DNA of 49,886 nucleotides, from the NCBI GenBank assembly GCA_015062605.1, contig SUUI01000014.1, forward strand, positions 1 to 49,886, read 5' to 3'. Source of the DNA: Eggerthellaceae bacterium. Lineage in GTDB: Bacteria; Actinomycetota; Coriobacteriia; Coriobacteriales; Eggerthellaceae. A program made the translations under genes and the position numbers. The notes under the pieces are model-generated. The model had not been told where the DNA came from, did no database searches, and saw only the letters and a program-made list of their open reading frames with translations. Below are positions 26,332-34,714 of the stretch, one piece after another (the first letter of the stretch is position 1; every line of letters begins with the position of its first letter).

Positions 26332-26353
26332 GGGGGACCTTTCGCGGAAAAGG

Positions 26354-26438
26354 AGTTAAATAAAGCTAACTTAACTATAGCACATCCACAGGATTTGTCC
26401 TATCCTATTAAAAGTAAACTTTGACTAACTAATTAGTC
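26354..26438. promoter_or_regulatory. divergent regulatory region with three palindromes
   Basis: AGTTAA/TTAACT (26354-26359, 26371-26376) lies next to the methyltransferase gene; GACTAA/TTAGTC (26423-26428, 26433-26438) lies next to the transporter operon; AAAGT/ACTTT (26411-26422) is between. CTAACT occurs in both outer sites. The set looks like two operators for one repressor; a metal-responsive one would suit the genes, but its identity cannot be told. Confidence 0.45.
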
Positions 26439-26463
26439 TACCAGCATGAATGAAGGGATCACT

Positions 26464-28266
26464 ATGGCAGAAAAGAAGCAGGGGGACCTATCCGTCCTCC
26501 TCGGCTATGCCGGCAGCCATAAGGCGCTCACCATCATAGGATGCGTGCTCTCGGTCATCGCGATGCTCATGGGCATGGCGCCCTACATCTGCATCTGGCT
26601 CGTGGCGCGCGACCTTATCGCCGTCGCCCCCAACTGGGAGATGGCCACGGATATCGCCATGTACGGCTGGGCGGCGTTCTGGTTCGCCGTGGGCGGCATC
26701 GTCGTGTACTTCGCAGCGCTCATGTGCACGCATTTGGCGGCATTCCGCACGGCGTCCAACATCCGCAAGCAAGGCATGGCGCACATCATGAAAGCGCCGT
26801 TGGGGTATTTCGACAACAACGCAAGCGGACTTATCCGCAACCGCCTTGACGGCGGTGCGGGGGAGACAGAGACGCTTCTGGCGCACAACCTCGCCGACAT
26901 ATCCGGCACCATCGCCATGTTCGTAGGCGTCATCGTGATCATGTTCGCCTTCGACTGGCGCATGGGTTTGGCATGCCTGTTCGCGGCCGTCATCTCCTGC
27001 ATCGCGATGTTCGTGATGATGGGCGGCAAGAACGCGGGCCTTATGGCCGAATACCAGGCGGCGCAGGATCGTATGAGCAAGACGGGCGTCGAGTATGTGC
27101 GCGGCATCCCCGTCGTGAAGGTGTTCCAGCAGACCGTCTACTCGTTCAAGGCATTCAAAGAGGCCATCGATGCGTACAGCGACAAGGCCAAGTACTACCA
27201 GGGCGATGTGTGCCGCATGCCGCAAACCATAAACCTCACGGTCACGGAGGGTGCGTTCATATTCCTCGTGCCCGTGGCGCTCATCTTGGCTCCGGGCGCG
27301 CTTGAGTCGGGCGACTTCGCGGCCTTCGTGACCGACTTCGCGTTCTATGCTGTGTTCTCCGCGATCATCTCGACGGCGCTCGCCAAGATCATGTTCGCGG
27401 CGAGCGGGATGATGCTTGCATCTACGGCACTCGGCCGTATCAAGAAGGTCATGGATGCCCCCGTGCTTGCAACGGCAGCGAATCCAGACGTGCCAGCCGA
27501 TGGCCGCATCGAGTTTACGGATGTCACGTTCACCTACGAGGGTGCCGCCGAACCCGCGCTCAAGAACGTGTCGTTTACGGTGGAGCCGGGCCAGACGGTC
27601 GCGCTCGTGGGTCCTTCGGGCGGTGGCAAGACCACCGCTGCGAGCCTCATCCCGCGCTTCTGGGATGTGGACGAAGGCGCGGTAACGGTTGGCGGCGTCG
27701 ATGTACGGAAGATCGACCAGCATGTGCTCATGGATCAGATCGCGTTCGTCTTCCAGAACAACCGCCTGTTCAAGACATCGATCTTAGAGAACGTGCGCGC
27801 CGCGCGCCCCGATGCCTCCCGCGAGGATGTTCTTAATGCACTTGCCGCCGCGCAGTGCGATGACATCATAGCCAAGCTTCCCGAGGGCATCGATACCATC
27901 ATCGGCACCGAGGGCACCTATCTTTCCGGCGGCGAGCAGCAGCGCGTGGCCCTTGCCCGCGCGATACTCAAAGACGCTCCCATCATCGTCCTCGACGAGG
28001 CGACCGCGTTCGCCGACCCGGAGAACGAATCCCTCATCCAGAAGGCGTTCCAGACGCTTCTCAAAGACCGCACGGTCGTCATGATCGCCCATCGCCTCAC
28101 AACCGTCACGGGAGCCGACAAGATCGTCGTGCTCGATGCCGGACGGGTGGTTGAAGAGGGAACGCATGAGAAGCTCGTCTCCTCAGGCGGCCTCTATGCG
28201 CGCATGTGGGCCGACTACGGCAAGGCGGTCAAATGGCGGATCTCGACCGAAGGGGAGGTGGCCTAG
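26464..28266 (+). CDS. ABC half-transporter, IrtA/YbtP-like (first subunit)
   Basis: A 600-residue fusion of a six-helix membrane domain and an ABC ATPase. Walker A is GPSGGGKT, the Q-loop region VFQNNRLFKTS, the signature LSGGEQQR, Walker B IIVLDEATAFADPE and the switch AHR. Exporter-fold pairs of this kind with GGGKT and QNNRLF belong to the group that imports siderophores (IrtAB, YbtPQ). ATG at 26464 follows GAAGGGA; an ATG 18 bases earlier has no site. It abuts the second half-transporter and is followed by an ECF system. The ligand is unknown. Confidence 0.88.
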   Translation: MAEKKQGDLSVLLGYAGSHKALTIIGCVLSVIAMLMGMAPYICIWLVARDLIAVAPNWEMATDIAMYGWAAFWFAVGGIVVYFAALMCTHLAAFRTASNIRKQGMAHIMKAPLGYFDNNASGLIRNRLDGGAGETETLLAHNLADISGTIAMFVGVIVIMFAFDWRMGLACLFAAVISCIAMFVMMGGKNAGLMAEYQAAQDRMSKTGVEYVRGIPVVKVFQQTVYSFKAFKEAIDAYSDKAKYYQGDVCRMPQTINLTVTEGAFIFLVPVALILAPGALESGDFAAFVTDFAFYAVFSAIISTALAKIMFAASGMMLASTALGRIKKVMDAPVLATAANPDVPADGRIEFTDVTFTYEGAAEPALKNVSFTVEPGQTVALVGPSGGGKTTAASLIPRFWDVDEGAVTVGGVDVRKIDQHVLMDQIAFVFQNNRLFKTSILENVRAARPDASREDVLNALAAAQCDDIIAKLPEGIDTIIGTEGTYLSGGEQQRVALARAILKDAPIIVLDEATAFADPENESLIQKAFQTLLKDRTVVMIAHRLTTVTGADKIVVLDAGRVVEEGTHEKLVSSGGLYARMWADYGKAVKWRISTEGEVA

Positions 28267-30009
28267 ATGTTCGGCCCTAAATTCCAGCGCAAGTTCGCGC
28301 TTTCAGACGAAGGCATCGCCACCACGAAGAAGGGGACGTTTTGGACCGTCATCGTGAACCTTATCGTGATGGCTGGCATGGGCATCCTGTACTTTCTGAT
28401 GATGGGCTTCATGGAAACGCTCACGGACGGCGCGGAGCTGCCGAGTTGGATGGTGCTCATCGGCGTCACGGTGGCGTTCGTGGCCTTATCGCTTATAACG
28501 CATTACCAGCAATACTATGCCACGTACGGATTGGTATTCGAGGAGATCCGCACGATGCGCATCGGGCTTGCGGAGAGATTGCGCAAGCTGCCGCTCGGCT
28601 ACTTCGGCAAGCGCGATCTGGCAGACCTCACCGAGACCATCATGGGCGATGTCAACCGCATGGAGCATGTATGGTCCCATGTGCTCGGCTATCTCTACGG
28701 CGGCTACATCTCGACGGCCATCATCACGGTCATGCTGCTGTTCATGGATTGGCGCTTGGCCATCGCATGCATGTGGGGCGTGCCGGTCGCATTTGCCCTT
28801 TTGTTCGGGAGCCGCCGCATCTCCGAGCGCAATGCCGAGAAGACGAAGGCATCCGCCGTGGCTATGGCGGATGGCATGCAGGAGGCGCTCGAGAACATCC
28901 GCGAGATCCATGCGACGAACCAGGAGCAGCGCTATCTCGATGACCTGAACGCCAAGATCGACGATTGCGAGCGCATGAAGATCAAAAGCGAGTTCGCCAC
29001 CGGCCTGTTCGTGAACGGGGCGAGCGTGATCATGCGCCTCGGTGTGGCCACAACGGTCCTCGTCGGCGCCAACCTCATCCTCTCCGGGCAGATAGACTTC
29101 ATGATGCTGTTCATGTTCCTCCTTGTCATCACGCGTGTATACGCCCCCTTCGACCAGTCGCTCGCTCTTATTGCCGAGGTGTTCATGTCCGAGGTTTCGG
29201 CGAAGCGTTTGATGGAGATCTACGATACCCCGACGGCCGAAGGCGCTGAGACCTTCTTGCCTTCCGGCCATGACATCGAGTTCAAGGATGTTTACTTCGC
29301 CTACGACGACGAGCAGGTGCTTTCCGGCGTGAGCTTTACCGCCAAGGAAGGGGAGGTCACGGCGCTCGTCGGACCGTCCGGCTCGGGCAAGAGCACATGC
29401 GCGCGCCTGGCGGCACGCCTTTGGGATGTCTCGCAGGGCACCATCGAGGTTGGCGGCGTCGACATCTCGGAGATCGATCCCGAGGTTTTGCTCGGCGATT
29501 ACTCGATGGTGTTCCAAGACGTGGTGCTCTTCGATGATACGGTCATGGAGAACATCCGCCTGGGCAAGCACGGCGCCACCGATGAGGAGGTGCGTGCGGC
29601 TGCCGCTGCAGCCAACTGCGACGAGTTCGTGGACAAACTGCCACAAGGCTACGACACGCTCATCGGCGAGAACGGTACGAAGCTCTCGGGTGGCGAGCGC
29701 CAGCGCATCTCCATCGCGCGTGCGCTCCTGAAGGATGCCCCCATCGTGCTTTTAGACGAGGCCACCGCATCGCTTGATGTGGAGAACGAGACGAAGGTGC
29801 AAGGAGCGCTCTCACGTCTGCTTCAGGGCAAGACCGTGCTCGTGATCGCGCATCGCATGCGCACCGTCGAGAACGCCGACAAGATCATCGTGCTCTCCGA
29901 TGGAAAGGTCACAGAAGAGGGCGCACCTTCCGAATTGCTCGCGCAAGAGGACGGCGTGTTCTCCCGCATGCGCCAGCTTCAATTTGCAAGCGCCCAATGG
30001 ACTTTGTGA
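28267..30009 (+). CDS. ABC half-transporter, IrtB/YbtQ-like (second subunit)
   Basis: A 580-residue partner of the previous gene, starting on the base after its stop. Six helices are followed by an ABC domain with GPSGSGKST, VFQDVVLFDDT, LSGGERQR, LLDEATASLDVE and the His switch. Both subunits have intact catalytic Glu in Walker B, so the heterodimer is probably not asymmetric in the usual degenerate-site way. Membrane, ATP-driven. See the S, T and A components downstream. Confidence 0.9.
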   Translation: MFGPKFQRKFALSDEGIATTKKGTFWTVIVNLIVMAGMGILYFLMMGFMETLTDGAELPSWMVLIGVTVAFVALSLITHYQQYYATYGLVFEEIRTMRIGLAERLRKLPLGYFGKRDLADLTETIMGDVNRMEHVWSHVLGYLYGGYISTAIITVMLLFMDWRLAIACMWGVPVAFALLFGSRRISERNAEKTKASAVAMADGMQEALENIREIHATNQEQRYLDDLNAKIDDCERMKIKSEFATGLFVNGASVIMRLGVATTVLVGANLILSGQIDFMMLFMFLLVITRVYAPFDQSLALIAEVFMSEVSAKRLMEIYDTPTAEGAETFLPSGHDIEFKDVYFAYDDEQVLSGVSFTAKEGEVTALVGPSGSGKSTCARLAARLWDVSQGTIEVGGVDISEIDPEVLLGDYSMVFQDVVLFDDTVMENIRLGKHGATDEEVRAAAAAANCDEFVDKLPQGYDTLIGENGTKLSGGERQRISIARALLKDAPIVLLDEATASLDVENETKVQGALSRLLQGKTVLVIAHRMRTVENADKIIVLSDGKVTEEGAPSELLAQEDGVFSRMRQLQFASAQWTL

Positions 30010-30027
30010 TAGAGAAAGGACGTATTT

Positions 30028-30612
30028 ATGGCAACCCAAGATAGAATCAACGGCAAGGATCTTATCAACATCGGCATTTACGCCGCGATCTTCTGCGTGG
30101 TCATGACGGCGATCGCCATGCTTGGCTTCATCCCGATCATGATGCCCATGCTCGCGGTCCTCTGCCCGCTCATCGGCGGCATCCCCATGATGCTGTTCTA
30201 CACGAAGGTGAAGAAGTTCGGCATGATTACCATCATGGGAATCATCATCGGATTGTTTCTGATGATAACGGGCATGGGCTATTGGCCCGCCATCCTCGGC
30301 ATCGTCTTCGGCATCCTGGCTGACCTCATCGCGAAAAGCGGTGCCTATGCGAGCGCGAAGAAGAGCATCTTGAGCTATGCCACGATGTGCCTATTGATCT
30401 TCGGCAACTACATTCCGCTCTATACGAACATCACGGAGTATTTCTCGACCAGGCAATCCTTCGGTGAGGAATACATCGCCACGTTGACCGCTGTCATGCA
30501 ACCATGGACCGCCCCGGTCATCCTCGTTGCGTGCTTCGTCTTCGGCGCACTGGGCGCCATCATCGGCCAGAAGCTGATGAAGAAGCATTTCGAGAAGGCG
30601 GGTATCGCCTGA
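30028..30612 (+). CDS. ECF transporter S component, MptD family
   Basis: A 194-residue integral membrane protein with about five helices. The N-terminus (INIGIYAAIFCVVMTAIAML) and the GNYIPLY segment are typical of the MptD-type substrate-binding subunit. The family's ligand is not established, although these S components commonly sit beside YbtPQ-like ABC pairs. GAAAGGA precedes the ATG. Its stop overlaps the T-component start. Confidence 0.88.
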   Translation: MATQDRINGKDLINIGIYAAIFCVVMTAIAMLGFIPIMMPMLAVLCPLIGGIPMMLFYTKVKKFGMITIMGIIIGLFLMITGMGYWPAILGIVFGILADLIAKSGAYASAKKSILSYATMCLLIFGNYIPLYTNITEYFSTRQSFGEEYIATLTAVMQPWTAPVILVACFVFGALGAIIGQKLMKKHFEKAGIA

Positions 30613-31367
30613 TGGCGAACTCGGTCCTTATGATCGAAGGGAAGAGGTCCGGGCTTGTACTAGATCCCCGAACGAAGCTGTTGCTGCTTCTGACCATGGC
30701 GGTCTTCGGCTTAGGCGGTGCCGGAAGCGATGCGGTCAACGCGGTGCTCCCCTTTATCCTGCTTGTGCCGTACCCGCTTCTGCTCTTGGCGGGGAAGTGG
30801 AAATGGGCGCTGTTCGGGGTGGTTGCCTATGTAGGCTCCGATTTGCTCATGCACTACGTGGGCCCTTTGCTCACGGGGCTGCCGAGCTTCCTTCTGCTCG
30901 GCAGCTGCGCCATCTTAAACCGCTTCCTCCCGAGCATTCTCATGGCAGCCTATCTGATGACCACGACGACGGTGAGCGAGTTCACCGCCGCGATGCAGCG
31001 GATGCATGTGACCGAGAAGATCACGATCCCGCTGTCCGTTATGTTCCGATTCTTTCCGACCGTTGCCGATGAGGCCGCATCCATCAACTGCGCTATGCGC
31101 ATGCGCGACATCCGGTTCGGCGGGAGAAACATGGCGAAGACCGTGGAGTACCGCATGGTCCCGCTCATGACCTGCTGCGTGAAGATAGGCGAGGAGCTCT
31201 CTGCCGCGGCGCTCACGAGGGGATTGGGCGGTGTTGTGGAACGTACCAACATCTGCCGAATCGGACTGAAGGCCCAAGACATCATCGTCATGGCGCTGTG
31301 TGCGGTTCCCTGGGTGCTTTTGATCATCGACCTTATCAACGGGGCTTTCCAAGGAGGTCTTCTGTGA
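30612..31367 (+). CDS. ecfT: ECF transporter T component (EcfT/CbiQ-like)
   Basis: A 251-residue membrane protein starting at ATG overlapping the previous stop (TGATG). DPRTKLLLLL at the N-terminus is the classic EcfT start. The cytoplasmic coupling helices carry AMRMRDI (first Ala-Arg-Gly-like motif) and ALTRGLG (second). It links the S component to the ATPase. Confidence 0.92.
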   Translation: MANSVLMIEGKRSGLVLDPRTKLLLLLTMAVFGLGGAGSDAVNAVLPFILLVPYPLLLLAGKWKWALFGVVAYVGSDLLMHYVGPLLTGLPSFLLLGSCAILNRFLPSILMAAYLMTTTTVSEFTAAMQRMHVTEKITIPLSVMFRFFPTVADEAASINCAMRMRDIRFGGRNMAKTVEYRMVPLMTCCVKIGEELSAAALTRGLGGVVERTNICRIGLKAQDIIVMALCAVPWVLLIIDLINGAFQGGLL

Positions 31368-32779
31368 TAGAGATCGATCATGTGAGCTTTCGCCACAGCA
31401 AGGCGGATGGGCCATCGCTTCGCGACGTGTCCCTTACCATCGCTGATGGGGAATGCGTGCTTTTATGCGGGGCGTCAGGCAGTGGGAAAACCACGCTCAC
31501 CCGCGTCATCAACGGCCTTATCCCGCATTATTACGAAGGGGATATGTCGGGCAGCGTCCGTGTGAACGGCCTGGATGTCACGGGCGCCGAGCTGTATGAG
31601 ACAGCCCGCATGGTGGGAAGCGTGTTCCAGAATCCCCGGAGCCAGTTCTTCTGCGTGGACAGCACGAGCGAGCTGGCCTTCGCCTGCGAGAACATGGGGA
31701 TCAACGAGGACGAGATAGCCGAGCGCGTGGACGAAGCCGCCCGGGACATGGGGATAGAGGATCTGCTCGGCCGCAGCCTCTTCGCGCTCTCGGGTGGCGA
31801 GAAGCAAAAGATCGCATGCGGATCGGTTTCGGCGCTCCATCCCGATGTGTTCGTGCTCGACGAGCCCAGCTCAAACCTCGACCTTGCGTCCATCGAGGAT
31901 TTGCGCGAGCTTCTTAAGAAGTGGAAGGCGTGCGGCAAGACGCTGATCATCGCCGAGCACAGGCTCTATTGGCTGCGCGATGTCTGCGATCGCGTCATCT
32001 GCATGAAGGACGGCAGGGTGGGCTTCGATATGCCCATGGACCACTTCGCAAGCTTTTCGGAAGAAGAGTATCGCGCTTTCGGTCTGCGATCCATCAACGC
32101 CTTAACGCTCTTCGTCCCGAAAGAGCGCAACGGAGTGCAGGAAGGCTCCCGTCGCATGGTGCTGCGAGGATTTCGCCATTCATATGGGAATGTCGAGGCG
32201 CTCGACATCGATAGGCTTGAACTGCCAGCGGGAGAGGTGATCGCAGTCGTGGGGCCAAACGGCGCGGGCAAATCGACCTTTGCCAAATGCCTATGCGGTC
32301 AGCAAAGGAGAAGCAAGGCGACCATCGAGGTAGATGGAGAGCTGCGCAAGAGGAGACAACTTGCCAAGAGCTCCTACATGGTTATGCAGGATGTCAACCA
32401 CCAGCTTTTTTGCGAGGCGGTCGACGAGGAGGTCCGCCTTGGCGCGGACGTTACGGAGGAGGAGGTCGCCGAGGTGCTTGGCGCCCTCGATCTGCTTCCT
32501 CTTGCGAAGAGGCATCCTATGAGCCTCTCGGGTGGGCAGAAGCAACGCGTCGCCGTGGCGAGCGCGCTCCTTTCCGGGAAGGACCTGCTTGTCTTCGATG
32601 AGCCCACGAGTGGCATGGACTTCCAGAACATGGAACTCACGGCATCTTTGCTCTCCTCACTTTGCGGCAAGGCGAGCGTGTTCGTCATCACGCACGACCC
32701 CGACTTGGTTCGACGCTGTTGCACAAGCGTGCTCCATTTGGAGGCGGGGCATGTGAAAACTGTGATTGGAGGAAGATGA
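31364..32779 (+). CDS. ECF transporter fused ATPase (EcfA-EcfA')
   Basis: A 471-residue protein with two ABC domains. First: GASGSGKTT, LSGGEKQK, DEPSSNLD. Second: GPNGAGKST, LSGGQKQR, DEPTSGMD. Fusion of both ATPases is common in ECF modules of dedicated (group I-like) type. GTG at 31364 follows AAGGAGG and overlaps the T-component stop by four bases. It powers uptake of the S-bound ligand. Confidence 0.94.
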   Translation: MIEIDHVSFRHSKADGPSLRDVSLTIADGECVLLCGASGSGKTTLTRVINGLIPHYYEGDMSGSVRVNGLDVTGAELYETARMVGSVFQNPRSQFFCVDSTSELAFACENMGINEDEIAERVDEAARDMGIEDLLGRSLFALSGGEKQKIACGSVSALHPDVFVLDEPSSNLDLASIEDLRELLKKWKACGKTLIIAEHRLYWLRDVCDRVICMKDGRVGFDMPMDHFASFSEEEYRAFGLRSINALTLFVPKERNGVQEGSRRMVLRGFRHSYGNVEALDIDRLELPAGEVIAVVGPNGAGKSTFAKCLCGQQRRSKATIEVDGELRKRRQLAKSSYMVMQDVNHQLFCEAVDEEVRLGADVTEEEVAEVLGALDLLPLAKRHPMSLSGGQKQRVAVASALLSGKDLLVFDEPTSGMDFQNMELTASLLSSLCGKASVFVITHDPDLVRRCCTSVLHLEAGHVKTVIGGR

Positions 32780-32780
32780 G

Positions 32781-33569
32781 ATGAAACCTGATTACAAGAA
32801 TTGGATGCCGAAGGGCATGGTGGTGACTTCGGTCGTCTTGACTATCGCATTTGCGCTTGCATTTGCCATCGTCGGGATGGCAGGGCTTGCCGACAGCACG
32901 CTTAAAACCGTCCTGCGTATCATTTTCGGAGTATTGTCGATTGTCGGCATTGGGGTTTCCATATGGATGATTCTTATGTATCGAGCATTCTCCTATGAGG
33001 GGAAGCGGCAAATGCAGAAGCAGATCATCCAGGGCATCGCCGAATACGTCGAGCTTCCCGAAGGTGGGGTGGGGCTTGATGTGGGCTGTGGCAGCGGCGC
33101 GCTCACGATCGCGTGCGCGAAGCGCAATCCTAGGGCAACCTTCATCGGCATCGACCGCTGGGGCAAGGAATATGCTTCTTTCAGCCTCAAGTTGTGCGAA
33201 CGTAACGCGGAGGCGGAGGGCGCAAGCAACGTATCCTTCGCGCGCGGTGATGCGATAAAGCTCGATTATCCCGATGAGAGTTTTGATGCGGTAACCAGCA
33301 ACTATGTGTATCACAACGTTGTCACGCGCGACCGCAAAGCGCTTTTGCTCGAGACGTTGCGCGTGCTGAAGAAGGGCGGCACGTTCGCCATCCACGATAT
33401 CTTCTCCAAGCACAAGTACGGAGATATGCAACCGTTCATAAGAAAGCTAAAGAGCATGGGCTACGAGCAAGTGGATTTTATCGATACGACGAATGGCATG
33501 TTCATGTCGAAATGGGAGTCCACGTGGACGGAGCTTTCGGGATCGGCGCTGCTTATCGGGAAGAAGTGA
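32781..33569 (+). CDS. membrane-anchored SAM-dependent methyltransferase
   Basis: A 262-residue protein with two N-terminal helices (about 12-35 and 44-67), then a class I methyltransferase domain: GLDVGCGSGALTIA (SAM loop), FIGIDRWG, ARGDAIKLDYPDESFDAV and VLKKGGTFAIHDIF. The last third is short, with no obvious substrate domain. ATG follows GGAGG, one base after the ATPase stop. Its place at the end of the ABC/ECF operon suggests the imported compound, or a lipid near it, is methylated at the membrane (inferred). Confidence 0.88.
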   Translation: MKPDYKNWMPKGMVVTSVVLTIAFALAFAIVGMAGLADSTLKTVLRIIFGVLSIVGIGVSIWMILMYRAFSYEGKRQMQKQIIQGIAEYVELPEGGVGLDVGCGSGALTIACAKRNPRATFIGIDRWGKEYASFSLKLCERNAEAEGASNVSFARGDAIKLDYPDESFDAVTSNYVYHNVVTRDRKALLLETLRVLKKGGTFAIHDIFSKHKYGDMQPFIRKLKSMGYEQVDFIDTTNGMFMSKWESTWTELSGSALLIGKK

Positions 33570-33591
33570 GCCAAATCGCCTGAATCGCAGC

Positions 33592-33612
33592 CCGCAAGGC
33601 AATGGCTTGCGG
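33592..33612. terminator. hairpin between convergent genes
   Basis: CCGCAAG (33592-33598) pairs with CTTGCGG (33606-33612), with outer CGC/GCG extending the stem. It has no strong T run, so its strength as a terminator is doubtful. Confidence 0.5.
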
Positions 33613-33634
33613 AGCGATATGAAAGGGACGCTCG

Positions 33635-34714
33635 CTAGAAGAGTGTGCCTTTAAAGCAGACCATTGGAGAATTGGAATCATAATTCCAACTGTGATGGGC
33701 GCCGCCGCGGCAGAAGCGTACGTGCTCGCATGCCCGGCAATCCTCGTTTAATTCCGAAAGGTCATGCCGGAAGAACTCGAAGCGGTTGTCCCATACATCA
33801 CGGAGACGGTCTGTGCGGATGTTGCCTTGGATGACTTCGGGACGTCGCTCGATGTCAAGGCACGCGCCGATATCCCCGTTTGCCATGATAGATGCGGTGT
33901 ACACGCCTGCGTTGCAGAGCCAATACCACTCGCGCACCTCCGCCTCATATTCGAGCCCGAGGTAATGGGTGCAGCCGTACTCCAACGGATAGCCCGCTTG
34001 ACGCTTTTCGCGGATGAATTCGAAGAGGCGTATGTAATCCTTAGGCGTGAGCATGAGCTCGGGGCGCGTAAGCGCACGGCCGATCGGCTCTAAGTTGATG
34101 ACGCGCCATGAATCGATATCGATACCGTCCATGATATCGAACAACGCATCGAGCTCGCAGATGTTTCCGTGATTAATAACGGTGGTCACCTGTATTGCAT
34201 TGAAGGTGCCTACATCGATGAGGTTTTGGATGCCGGCCATGGCGCGGTCGTATCCGCCTTTGAGCCCACGCAGTTCGTCATGCGTATCGCGCAAGCCATC
34301 GATGGAGACCGAAATCGTGCCCATGCCCACTTCAGAAAGGCGATGTGCCACTTCTGGAGTGATGAGTGTAGCATTGCTCGTCATGCCCCACCTAAAGCCC
34401 TGGTCGTGCGCATATCCCATGATGTCGAAGAAGTCGCGGTGAAGCAGCGGCTCGCCGCCTGTGACGCACAGCTGCATACGCGAGATGTCGAAATCTGCTT
34501 TCACCTGGTCGATGATAGAGAACCATTCCTCGCGGGTAAGGTCGTCGGGGTTTTTAAGGCCCGGTGCGCAGGAGCTTCCGCAGTGAAAGCATCGTTCGTT
34601 GCATTGCAGTGTGAGCTCGAAGAACAATTTGCGCAGTTCAGGGGCGCGGTACAGCGTTCGCGTGTAATCTGAGAGCGCGTTCAGATGCTCGGTTTTGATG
34701 TCGCGGAGATTCAT
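33635..34714 (-). CDS. radical SAM/SPASM peptide- or protein-modifying enzyme
   Basis: A 359-residue enzyme. Cys38, Cys42 and Cys45 (CNERCFHC) bind the SAM-cleaving 4Fe-4S cluster; CVTGGEPLLH and SVSIDG are radical SAM strands. The C-terminal SPASM region has Cys at about 268 (CNAGVYT), then DIGACLDIE, EDCRACEHVRFCRGGAHH and a final Cys at 353, enough for one or two auxiliary clusters. SPASM enzymes usually modify ribosomal peptides or enzyme partners. Its ATG overlaps the stop of the VYGPP-repeat lipoprotein (ATGA), a tight coupling that marks that protein as the likely substrate. Confidence 0.92.
   Translation of the reverse strand: MNLRDIKTEHLNALSDYTRTLYRAPELRKLFFELTLQCNERCFHCGSSCAPGLKNPDDLTREEWFSIIDQVKADFDISRMQLCVTGGEPLLHRDFFDIMGYAHDQGFRWGMTSNATLITPEVAHRLSEVGMGTISVSIDGLRDTHDELRGLKGGYDRAMAGIQNLIDVGTFNAIQVTTVINHGNICELDALFDIMDGIDIDSWRVINLEPIGRALTRPELMLTPKDYIRLFEFIREKRQAGYPLEYGCTHYLGLEYEAEVREWYWLCNAGVYTASIMANGDIGACLDIERRPEVIQGNIRTDRLRDVWDNRFEFFRHDLSELNEDCRACEHVRFCRGGAHHSWNYDSNSPMVCFKGTLF

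Noticed and set aside
26488-27723. 411-codon antisense frame over the first ABC half-transporter
   Set aside because: A His/Arg/Asp-rich mirror of a high-G+C coding strand; the sense frame has all ABC motifs.
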